Below, one piece after another: positions 1-5,089 of a stretch of DNA of 6,091 bases. The notes beneath the pieces were generated by a model. The model was not told where the DNA came from. It ran no database searches and saw only the letters and a list, made by a program, of their open reading frames with translations. The stretch's first letter is position 1. Every line of letters begins with the position of its first letter. The DNA is from Thermoplasmata archaeon (GTDB taxonomy: Archaea; Thermoplasmatota; Thermoplasmata; Sysuiplasmatales; Sysuiplasmataceae). Made by a program: the position numbers and the translations under genes. The stretch covers positions 1 to 6,091 of the forward strand of contig JAKAPY010000106.1 of NCBI GenBank assembly GCA_021811925.1, in the 5' to 3' direction.

Positions 1-505
1 AGGCAAGAAGGAAGGGGGCAGGGTACTTACAGGCGGAGAATCGCTTGAAGGGGGAATCTACAGCAGGGGCAATTTCATACAGCCGACGATGATCGAGACG
101 AAACACGGTTCAAGGATAAGCACCGAGGAGATATTCGGTCCGGTCCTTTCAGTGATCAGGGTGAGGGACTTCGATGGTGCAATCGCTGTGGCCAACGGTG
201 TGCAGTACGGCCTGAGCTCAGCCATCTACACGAGGGATGTCAACAGGGCGTTCAAGGCAATACGCCTACTTGAAAGCGGGATAACATACATCAACGCGCC
301 AACGATTGGGGCGGAGATCCACCTGCCTTTCGGCGGCGTGAAAAGCACCGGCACTGGCGGAAGGGAGGCAGGCTCGTCTGCAATCGAGGAATTCACGGAA
401 CTGAAAAGCGTCTTCATCGATTACAGCGACAGGCTGCAGAAGGCGCAGATAGACACTGAGAGCAGGCTCAGGGAAAGGACGGAAGAGGCGAAAAAGCAGG
501 CCTGA
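1..505 (+). CDS. Aldehyde dehydrogenase (NAD(P)+-dependent superfamily), C-terminal part, 5' truncated by the window edge
   Basis: The reading frame (codons from base 2) is open from the window edge and ends in TGA at 503-505, giving about 167 residues. It carries late landmarks of the ALDH superfamily: a GNFIQPTM segment, the EEIFGPVLSVIRV motif around the cofactor-binding and catalytic-domain junction, YGLSSAIYT, and a GAEIHLPFGGVKSTG segment near the end of the catalytic domain. The catalytic Cys and general-base Glu lie upstream, outside the window. These enzymes oxidise aldehydes to carboxylates in the cytoplasm. The GAEI..PFGG pattern recalls ALDH7-like and semialdehyde dehydrogenase branches, but the substrate cannot be assigned from this part. 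The usual end near IDYSDRLQKAQID is followed by about 15 charged, probably helical residues (TESRLRERTEEAKKQA). The stop codon directly abuts the stop of the convergent DUF99 gene. An internal ATG at 89 is not the start. Confidence 0.93.
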   Translation, partial: GKKEGGRVLTGGESLEGGIYSRGNFIQPTMIETKHGSRISTEEIFGPVLSVIRVRDFDGAIAVANGVQYGLSSAIYTRDVNRAFKAIRLLESGITYINAPTIGAEIHLPFGGVKSTGTGGREAGSSAIEEFTELKSVFIDYSDRLQKAQIDTESRLRERTEEAKKQA

Positions 506-1078
506 TCACGCCTTTCCCCGGGATTCGCCGGATGATACCGCCCCGGCAAATATGTGCGCAAGGCGCAGCGGCTCCGGGAAGTTGCCGCGCACGATGGATG
601 AGGCGATTATGCTGAGCGCATCTTCATCGCTTATCCCTTCGTTCCTGGCGAACAGCCTGAAGCCTTCTCCATGCACACTGTGTGGAGCATATGCCGAGAC
701 AAGTTCCATCCTTTCCCTCCAGTCGGCAAAGTGCTTCCTCAGGGCAGATTCCATTTCATTAAGATCCGGTTCTCTCCTTGTAATGCTCACTACAGGGATT
801 CCAGTCCCGCGGTTTATGAGTCCGAGATCGAAGACGTTGAAGCCGCCTGCCGCTATCCCGTCCAGCATTATGAGCCTTATCTGTTCCCTCAGCCTTGACT
901 TGAGGACTGCATCTATGACCCGGCCTGAAGCATCGACGCCGTCGATCTCGCAGTCTGTTACAATCGCCCCCTCTACATATGAAGGGATTCTGACCACAAC
1001 GCCGACAAGGACCGCCCTGCCCTTCCTGAATGTAAATTTCCCGTCGTCAAACGCTATCACGCGTGTCTGCTTCTTCAC
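506..1078 (-). CDS. DUF99 / UPF0215 family protein
   Basis: This 190-residue protein matches the archaeal DUF99 (UPF0215) family along its whole length. Visible landmarks are an N-terminal RVIAFDDGKF (residues 6-15), YVEGAI (34-39), DGVDASGR (46-53), the hallmark MLDGIAAGGFNVFDL (71-85), GIPVVSITRREPD (93-105), SIVRGNFPEPLRLAHIFA (161-178) and a C-terminal GESRGKA. From memory, the family has been related to the endonuclease V/RNase H-like fold; its biochemical role is not established. The start is GTG at 1078-1076: an in-frame TGA lies three codons upstream, and the overlapping ATG at 1080-1078 reads into a stop at once. One base separates it from the pth2 stop, so it is almost certainly cotranscribed and perhaps translationally coupled with pth2. 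No clear SD site precedes it. Confidence 0.93.
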   Translation of the reverse strand: MKKQTRVIAFDDGKFTFRKGRAVLVGVVVRIPSYVEGAIVTDCEIDGVDASGRVIDAVLKSRLREQIRLIMLDGIAAGGFNVFDLGLINRGTGIPVVSITRREPDLNEMESALRKHFADWRERMELVSAYAPHSVHGEGFRLFARNEGISDEDALSIIASSIVRGNFPEPLRLAHIFAGAVSSGESRGKA

Positions 1079-1079
1079 A

Positions 1080-1448
1080 TCACATCAGTGCCAGTTCGCC
1101 CGTTACAGGATCTATGTCGGCTTCCCTTGCAGGACCAATTCCAATGCAGGTTACCGTCCCGGGTGGAATTTCGGTGAGTCCCGCATCGGCTATCAGGCTG
1201 CTCGTGAGCCCCCTTGTTCTCGCCGCGTCCCTCAGGAAATAAAGGTCATCCACAGACTTCACCTTGACTACAACCTTCTTCTGTCCTTCCTCGAACCATG
1301 CATCGAAGATCTTCCTGTCCTTCTCCTTCGAGAGCAGCGAGCAGCTGACTGCTGCATGCGCCACCTGCACGGACAGTTTGCCGACTGACAGTTTGAGGTC
1401 GGATCTGACGGCAATCACGAGCTTGTATGCAAACCTGTTCCCCTTCAT
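1080..1448 (-). CDS. pth2: Peptidyl-tRNA hydrolase, type II (Pth2)
   Basis: Pth2 is a cytoplasmic enzyme that hydrolyses the ester bond of peptidyl-tRNAs released from stalled ribosomes, recycling tRNA. The 122-residue length fits the archaeal family (about 115-125). The N-terminal signature is complete: KLVIAVRSDLKLSVGKLSVQVAHAAV, with Lys19, Gly23, Lys24, Gln28 and His31 in the conserved block. The second block is also present: GLTSSLIADAGLTEIPPGT with Asp88, Thr92, Pro96 and Gly97, then CIGIGP. The ATG start overlaps the upstream membrane-protein stop by one base (TGATG), with a GGAGG 10 nt upstream. The order membrane protein, pth2, DUF99 on one strand with almost no spacing indicates one operon led by the promoter near 1828. 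Nothing is missing from the enzyme core. Confidence 0.97.
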   Translation of the reverse strand: MKGNRFAYKLVIAVRSDLKLSVGKLSVQVAHAAVSCSLLSKEKDRKIFDAWFEEGQKKVVVKVKSVDDLYFLRDAARTRGLTSSLIADAGLTEIPPGTVTCIGIGPAREADIDPVTGELALM

Positions 1449-1801
1449 CAGCTCCCGCCCTCCTTCCTTTCGCTGTCAGGCACTTCCAGGCCCCGCGATG
1501 GACGCAGAAGCGCAGATCTGAAAAGTGCTATCAAGAGGAATGCCGCGGTCAGGACACCCAGAAGAACGGGAAGTGCAACGAACTGGAAGGGGGAATGTGT
1601 TGCCTGCGAAACCAGGAACAGGGCGAACATTGCAAGCAGGGTTATGGCGAGGCTGAGCCCGGTTGATGAAGCGATAAAGTGCATATCGTCCGAACGCCAG
1701 GTGCTCTTCCTTTCGGCGAAAGCGAAAATTGCAGACATGCCTGGAAGGAAGAAGAAAAGGGCGGCAATGACAGGCAGAAGAATGGGAGTGAATTCGCTCA
1801 T
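1448..1801 (-). CDS. Small membrane protein with three predicted TM segments, family not recognised
   Basis: The 117-residue product is strongly hydrophobic in three stretches: residues about 5-28 (ILLPVIAALFFFLPGMSAIF), 43-66 (IASSTGLSLAITLLAMFALFLV) and 73-96 (FVALPVLLGVLTAAFLLIAL). A charged loop at 29-41 (AERKSTWRSDD) lies between the first two, and the C-terminal tail from 97 is hydrophilic (FRSALLRPSRGLEV...ERKEGGS). By the positive-inside rule the loop and tail are probably cytoplasmic, although the count of three segments makes the topology uncertain. I do not recognise the family. It is the first gene of the pth2-DUF99 operon. A TATA-like box lies about 27 bp before its ATG, so the mRNA is probably leaderless. 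An 8-bp inverted repeat overlaps the start codon. A competing frame at 1476-1805 looks like a shadow: it has no hydrophobic pattern and runs across the same bases. Confidence 0.8.
   Translation of the reverse strand: MSEFTPILLPVIAALFFFLPGMSAIFAFAERKSTWRSDDMHFIASSTGLSLAITLLAMFALFLVSQATHSPFQFVALPVLLGVLTAAFLLIALFRSALLRPSRGLEVPDSERKEGGS
1459..1463 (-). promoter_or_regulatory. Shine-Dalgarno site for pth2
   Basis: GGAGG on the minus strand, ending 10 nt before the pth2 ATG. A second GGGAG sits closer, 3-4 nt before it. It lies inside the 3' end of the upstream membrane-protein gene and supports the 1448 start. Confidence 0.55.
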
Positions 1802-1818
1802 GCATTCGAAGAATGCAT
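1800..1818. repeat. Perfect 8-bp inverted repeat over the operon start codon, possible operator
   Basis: ATGCATTC-GAA-GAATGCAT is a perfect dyad (8-bp arms, 3-bp spacer). It overlaps the ATG of the minus-strand membrane protein and the predicted transcription start, just downstream of the TATA box. This placement suits a repressor that blocks promoter clearance. It is not followed by a T-tract, so a terminator is unlikely. Binding is inferred, not shown. Confidence 0.5.
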
Positions 1819-1823
1819 TTTGA

Positions 1824-1834
1824 TTATAATAATT
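1824..1834 (-). promoter_or_regulatory. TATA box of the membrane protein-pth2-DUF99 operon
   Basis: The minus strand reads AATTATTATAATC here, an isolated A/T run in GC-rich sequence. Its centre (about 1828) is 27 bp upstream of the ATG at 1801, the usual archaeal TATA-to-TSS distance. Transcription would therefore start at or next to the A of the start codon, giving a leaderless mRNA. No SD precedes the gene, in agreement. Confidence 0.65.
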
Positions 1835-1860
1835 GCTCAGGGGATGAACACGGCTGCGCC

Positions 1861-1877
1861 TCCGCAGTCAATGCGGA
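1861..1877. repeat. Perfect 6-bp inverted repeat in the divergent intergenic region
   Basis: TCCGCA-GTCAA-TGCGGA lies between the TATA elements of the two divergent units, about 24 bp before the putative tgtA TATA and about 27 bp before the minus-strand TATA. It could be a binding site for a regulator acting in both directions. A 6-bp dyad can also arise by chance. Confidence 0.3.
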
Positions 1878-1898
1878 TTCCACCCGCGCAGGGGATAC

Positions 1899-1909
1899 GC
1901 TTTAATCAT
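1899..1909 (+). promoter_or_regulatory. Putative TATA-like element of tgtA
   Basis: GCTTTAATCAT is the only A/T-rich run before tgtA. Its centre near 1904 predicts a transcription start near 1930-1932, only 6-8 nt before the ATG at 1938. No SD-like purine run lies in that short leader, which suits a near-leaderless mRNA. The match to a TATA consensus is weak. Confidence 0.4.
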
Positions 1910-1937
1910 ACCGGCATTGTCCATGTAGCCATCGACC

Positions 1938-3881
1938 ATGAAAGGCGACTTCGAACTGCTCGAAAGGGATGGACTCGCAAGGATCTGCCGCTTCGAAACA
2001 GCGCACGGCAAGGTCGAAACGCCTGCGATCATGCCAGTCATCAATCCGAACAGGAAGGTGATAAGCGCCTCGGAGATGAGGGCAAGATTCGGAGTGGACA
2101 TGGTGATCACCAACTCATACATCATATCCAGAAACCGGGAGCTCAGGGAGAAAGCGCTGAAGGAAGGTGTCCACGGCCTCCTGGACTTTGACGGGACGGT
2201 GATGACAGACAGCGGAACATTCCAGACGCATGTTTACTCTGATGTCAGTGTCGATCCCTCCGAGATACTTGAATTCCAGCGCGCGATAGGAAGCGATGTT
2301 GCCACTGTCTTCGATGTCTTTTCCGAACCGGACTTCACCCTCGGACAGGCGGAAAACGCAGCAGCTGTTACCGCGGCCAGGGTGAAGGAAGCAATGTCTT
2401 CAAAGAGGGGCGGCAGCCTGATAGCGGCAACCGTACAGGGGGGCCTCTACCCCGAGGTCAGGGAAAGAACGGCGAGGCGGCTCGGTGAGGAGGCGCCCGA
2501 CTACTTCACGATAGGTGGGGTGGTGCCGCTGATGGAGGAGTACAGGTTTGCCGATCTGGCCAGCGTGATCATTGCCTCCAAGAAAGGACTGCCCCCGGGA
2601 AGGCCCGTCCACCTCTTCGGTGCCGGCCATCCACTGATGCTCCCGCTTGCGGTGCTGCTTGGCTGCGATCTGTTTGATTCTGCATCTTATGTCAAGTACG
2701 CGTACGACGGAAGGATGATGTTCCCCGAAGGGAGCATCGCGCTCTCAGACCTGAAATACAGCTGGTGCGACTGCCCTGTGTGCAGCAAACACGCGCCCGC
2801 GGAAATGGCGTCGATGGACGAGAATGAGAGTGTCCTGAGCATCTCGGAGCACAACCTTTACATCCTGACCTCTGAGCTGAAGAGGATAAAGCAGGCGATA
2901 CATGAGGGAAGCCTGTGGAACCTGGTCGAGGCGAGGGCGAGGAGCAGCCCGCAGCTGTTCGATGCATATGCCGAGGTGCTGTCGCACTCAAACTACCTGT
3001 CCAGATTCGAGCCAATGTCGAGGCGCTCGGGAATAAACTTCGTGGACGGCCTCTCCCTGAAGAGGCCTGATTTTGCACGTTTCTTCGCTTCCGCCTCCGG
3101 CATAAGGCCGGGGAAGGCCGACAGGCTGCTTGTTGTCAGGGGGGAAAGGCAGTATTTCAGCCACTACGATTTCACCTCCTCGGACATTGGCGAAGACACA
3201 GCGTCCCTCACCGGAGTTGGCATTTTCCCGATTCAGATTACCGAGACTTACCCGCTCGCCCAGTCCAATTATTCGGCGGCGATGGAATGCGCGGAAAAAC
3301 CGGACTCATATTCGGCCAGGTTCGGATACGGGGCATGGCGCATCGCGGATGGAAGGTGGAGGAGAATGGGGGCGGGCGCGAATAAACCAGACAGGCTCTC
3401 GCAGGCGCTCATAGTGTGCGAGTACCAGTTCGGAAGAAAGTATGCAGAGGCGCTTCTGTCCGGTGATGTGCAGTGCACCTACTCGAGAAACACAGGCAAG
3501 CTCAGGAGCATCATGAGGGACGGCAGGCAACTCCTCTTTTTCAGGACCGAAGACGGGCTTTTTTCAGTCAAGTTCCATGGAGGTGAAGTGCTTCATGGCG
3601 TGCTAGCGAAAGGGACGATGTCTGTTGAATGCTCAGACGATGCGATACCCTTCGTCTCCGTGGGCAAGAGCCTGTTCTCCAGGTTTGTGACTGATGCTGA
3701 TGAAGCGCTGAGACCCGGTGACGAATGCCTTGTTGTAGACAGGGCGGGCAATCTGCTCGCAGTCGGCAGGGCAGTGCTCAGAAAGGAGGAAATGCTTTCG
3801 TTCGGCAAGGGCGTAGCAGTTGATGTCAGGGAGGGGCGATCTTCTTCAGCGTCTTCTCGGCAATCTGAAGACACGAAATGA
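1938..3881 (+). CDS. tgtA: tRNA-guanine(15) transglycosylase, archaeosine-type (ArcTGT), with C-terminal PUA domain
   Basis: ArcTGT exchanges guanine-15 in the tRNA D-loop for preQ0, the first tRNA-level step of archaeosine synthesis. The 647-residue product is full length, somewhat longer than the Pyrococcus enzyme. The catalytic domain (about 1-340) has TDSGTFQ with Asp91, VQGG (167-170), and LFGAGHP followed by LLGCDLFDSASY with Asp247. These fit the Pyrococcus horikoshii catalytic Asp95 and Asp249, as I recall them. Zinc ligands Cys277, Cys279, Cys282 and His305 (CDCPVC...EHN) are all present. The C-terminal part has the YQFG region (496-499), YSRNTGKLR, and a PUA domain at about 565-633 (GKSLFSRFV, RPGDECLVVD, AVGRAVL, GVAVDV). 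A Ser-rich tail of about 14 residues follows. The start is firm: an in-frame TAG lies at 1926. The last 18 codons overlap pcc1 in antisense. No ArcS-like amidotransfer gene is in the window. Confidence 0.97.
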   Translation: MKGDFELLERDGLARICRFETAHGKVETPAIMPVINPNRKVISASEMRARFGVDMVITNSYIISRNRELREKALKEGVHGLLDFDGTVMTDSGTFQTHVYSDVSVDPSEILEFQRAIGSDVATVFDVFSEPDFTLGQAENAAAVTAARVKEAMSSKRGGSLIAATVQGGLYPEVRERTARRLGEEAPDYFTIGGVVPLMEEYRFADLASVIIASKKGLPPGRPVHLFGAGHPLMLPLAVLLGCDLFDSASYVKYAYDGRMMFPEGSIALSDLKYSWCDCPVCSKHAPAEMASMDENESVLSISEHNLYILTSELKRIKQAIHEGSLWNLVEARARSSPQLFDAYAEVLSHSNYLSRFEPMSRRSGINFVDGLSLKRPDFARFFASASGIRPGKADRLLVVRGERQYFSHYDFTSSDIGEDTASLTGVGIFPIQITETYPLAQSNYSAAMECAEKPDSYSARFGYGAWRIADGRWRRMGAGANKPDRLSQALIVCEYQFGRKYAEALLSGDVQCTYSRNTGKLRSIMRDGRQLLFFRTEDGLFSVKFHGGEVLHGVLAKGTMSVECSDDAIPFVSVGKSLFSRFVTDADEALRPGDECLVVDRAGNLLAVGRAVLRKEEMLSFGKGVAVDVREGRSSSASSRQSEDTK

Positions 3882-4053
3882 AGTCGTCGACAGTCCTGAG
3901 AAGGCTCATGAGGTTATCAGATTCTGCCCTTGCACTTATCTTGTGCCCGTCAACGGAAGACGAAATGAAGTCGCCGTTGTCCATCTCGACAGACTCGTGC
4001 AGCTTCCTGGCATCGGCGTCGAATGCAAGCTTCAGTTCAACTGCGTAAACCAT
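3826..4053 (-). CDS. pcc1: KEOPS complex subunit Pcc1
   Basis: Pcc1 is the small dimerising subunit of the KEOPS complex, which with Kae1, Bud32 and Cgi121 installs the threonylcarbamoyl group of t6A37 on ANN-decoding tRNAs. The 75-residue length fits the family. The pattern is an initial beta strand (YAVELKLAF), a helix leading to the conserved E..DNGDF (23-29), two strands (ISSSVDGHKISARAES), and the signature C-terminal helix TVDDFISCLQIAEKTL (54-69), close to the family's TIDDLL.C...AE. The identification rests on this pattern. The ATG has a GAGGGTG SD 7 nt upstream, and 12 nt separate it from the upstream regulator gene, so it is the last gene of that operon. Its stop lies inside tgtA, so the codons of the conserved C-terminal helix are antisense to the end of tgtA. 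Confidence 0.85.
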   Translation of the reverse strand: MVYAVELKLAFDADARKLHESVEMDNGDFISSSVDGHKISARAESDNLMSLLRTVDDFISCLQIAEKTLKKIAPP

Positions 4054-4060
4054 TCGGTGC

Positions 4061-4067
4061 CACCCTC
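4061..4067 (-). promoter_or_regulatory. Shine-Dalgarno site for pcc1
   Basis: GAGGGTG on the minus strand, 7 nt before the pcc1 ATG and overlapping the last bases of the upstream regulator stop. It fits the archaeal GAGGTG-type site and fixes the pcc1 start. Confidence 0.65.
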
Positions 4068-4347
4068 ACAGCTTGAGGCCGAATGCTGTTGTAAAATCTT
4101 CAACCTTTCTGAACTCCTGCAGGAAGTACCGCCCCTTGTCAGTTATTGAATATGAAGTCTTTTCACCCTCACTGTTCTTCGAAATCAGGCCGTTCGCCTC
4201 GAGCATGCCCAGGTACTTCGTCAGCCTGTCGTATGAGAGATTCGCCTTGTAGAGTACGTGCGTCGGTTTTGTTTCCCTGTCCGCAGCGATCGCCCTGAGT
4301 ATGTCGGCGAATATGCGTGCTTTTGACCTGTAGGCGGTCTCAGGCAC
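4066..4347 (-). CDS. Winged helix-turn-helix transcriptional regulator, archaeal ArnR1/HTH_45-like
   Basis: The 93-residue protein is a single DNA-binding domain. An N-terminal helix (RSKARIFADILRAIA, 7-21) leads to the HTH (THVLYKANLSYDRLTKYLGMLEANGLI, about 29-55), where LSYDRLTKYLGMLEANGLI looks like the recognition helix. The wing follows (EGEKTSYSITDKGRYFLQEF, 60-79), ending in the TDKG motif and a short C-terminal helix. This is typical of small archaeal wHTH proteins that act as dimers; there is no ligand domain. The start is GTG at 4347-4345, supported by a strong GGAGGAG SD. The gene overlaps the upstream membrane-protein gene by 8 bases and is followed by pcc1 after 12 bases. A regulator of its own operon or of the divergent secreted protein is plausible, as is a partner of the membrane protein. 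Its target is unknown. Confidence 0.85.
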   Translation of the reverse strand: MPETAYRSKARIFADILRAIAADRETKPTHVLYKANLSYDRLTKYLGMLEANGLISKNSEGEKTSYSITDKGRYFLQEFRKVEDFTTAFGLKL

Positions 4348-5041
4348 TTTCTACGCTCCTCCGTTGGTCCCCCTTCGCCGGACGGTGACCTATTGCCATG
4401 AAAAGAAGTGCGAATGAAAGCATTTGCATTACCGCGTAGTACACCGAGCCGGCCGCGATTAGCCTGGGCGCGAAAAGGAGCAAAGCGGTGACTGCGTGAA
4501 GGAGGAAGAGAAGAGTGAAGCTTGCGAGAACAAGAGCGGTGCCTGCGGTTGGGGAAGAACGGTATCTGGACCACACGCTGACCACGACAACGAGCAGGAG
4601 GATGACGATGAAGAGCTCGAAGCTGAATGCAAGAAACACGACAGATATGAGCGGAAGGACAGATTCCTCAGCCCTCGGCTTGACCACATAGGCAAGCATG
4701 ACGAGAAGATATGCGACGACCTGAATCAGGTCTATAACGAAGTACCTTGTGAAAAGGTGGTTCGGGGGATATGAGGCCGAGATGCTGCCCAGGAAGCCCA
4801 GAGTTGAGAATAGGAAGTACAGGCATAGCAGGGCAAATCCGAGGGCAAGCAGGAGGAGATTCACGTTTCTTGCGACGCCGTATCCCTTGAATGCCCTGTA
4901 GGAAACCATCGCAGCCACAAGGAGCGTCACTGCCGACAGCACCGCCTGCAGCAAATCAAATGCGTTCACCATATGATCATCGCTCCGCAAAGCAAGCGGC
5001 GCTTTTACCCTGTTTACGTACGATTCGTACAGATCACGCAT
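4340..5041 (-). CDS. Polytopic membrane protein (six to seven TM segments), possible sensor, family not recognised
   Basis: The longest reading has 233 residues. Hydrophobic segments lie at about 28-48, 59-82, 98-119, 128-157 (long, perhaps a tight pair), 168-190 and 196-217. Basic loops at 49-58, 120-123 and 158-161 and a basic tail from 219 (GHRPAKGDQRRSV) are probably cytoplasmic. If 128-157 crosses twice, this gives seven segments with an outside N terminus. No catalytic motif is visible and I do not recognise the family. Start choice: the A/T-rich element at 5051-5060 predicts a TSS near 5028, downstream of the ATG at 5041. Met24 (ATG at 4972-4970) has GGAG 10 nt upstream and directly precedes the first hydrophobic segment. 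I therefore favour a 210-residue protein, 4340-4972. It overlaps the wHTH gene by 8 bases and heads the wHTH-pcc1 operon. Confidence 0.8.
   Translation of the reverse strand: MRDLYESYVNRVKAPLALRSDDHMVNAFDLLQAVLSAVTLLVAAMVSYRAFKGYGVARNVNLLLLALGFALLCLYFLFSTLGFLGSISASYPPNHLFTRYFVIDLIQVVAYLLVMLAYVVKPRAEESVLPLISVVFLAFSFELFIVILLLVVVVSVWSRYRSSPTAGTALVLASFTLLFLLHAVTALLLFAPRLIAAGSVYYAVMQMLSFALLFMAIGHRPAKGDQRRSVESA
4356..4362 (-). promoter_or_regulatory. Strong Shine-Dalgarno site deciding the GTG start of the wHTH gene
   Basis: GGAGGAG on the minus strand, 8 nt before the GTG at 4347-4345 and inside the 3' end of the membrane-protein gene. It makes the GTG start convincing, since no ATG lies nearby in that frame. 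Confidence 0.7.
4983..4986 (-). promoter_or_regulatory. Possible Shine-Dalgarno site for the internal start of the membrane protein
   Basis: GGAG on the minus strand (within GGAGCGATGATC) lies 10 nt before the ATG at 4972-4970. It favours that start over the ATG at 5041. Confidence 0.4.
5018..5030. repeat. Near-perfect palindrome at the predicted transcription start of the membrane protein operon
   Basis: GTACGA-T-TCGTAC has 6-bp perfect arms around a single central base. It covers the start site (about 5028) predicted from the TATA-like element for the minus-strand operon. The position is like that of the dyad over the start of the other minus-strand operon, although the two sequences are not related. 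Operator function is inferred. Confidence 0.4.
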
Positions 5042-5049
5042 TCCCTTTT

Positions 5050-5061
5050 CATATATTAAAG
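5050..5061. promoter_or_regulatory. Shared TATA element for the divergent secreted-protein gene and membrane protein operon
   Basis: CATATATTAAAG is the only strong A/T run between the divergent genes. Read on +, its centre (5055) predicts a start near 5082, 8 nt before the ATG at 5090. Read on -, it predicts a start near 5028, giving a 56-nt leader to the ATG at 4972. Its near-symmetry allows use in both directions. I see no better candidate for either unit. Confidence 0.55.
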
Positions 5062-5089
5062 ATGGTCAATCTGACCGCAGGCGACAAAA

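Noticed and set aside
106..116. GGTTCAAGG resembling a tRNA T-loop
   Set aside because: It lies inside the aldehyde dehydrogenase coding sequence, with no acceptor or anticodon stems around it.
552..1388. 278-residue plus-strand ORF opposite DUF99 and pth2
   Set aside because: It is antisense to two clearly conserved genes, has a low-complexity Ser/Pro/Arg/Leu composition, and shows no domain pattern.
1679..2191. 170-residue plus-strand ORF spanning the divergent promoter region into tgtA
   Set aside because: It overlaps tgtA in another frame and the membrane-protein gene in antisense; its His/Arg/Gly-rich composition is that of a shadow frame.
2692..3078. 128-residue minus-strand ORF inside tgtA
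   Set aside because: It is antisense to the conserved catalytic and zinc region of ArcTGT and rich in Ser/Arg/Pro, as expected from GC-rich shadow reading.
4496..4774. Acidic 92-residue plus-strand ORF opposite the membrane protein
   Set aside because: Its Glu/Asp/Lys-rich sequence is the antisense of Leu/Val/Phe codons in TM segments, a typical artefact.
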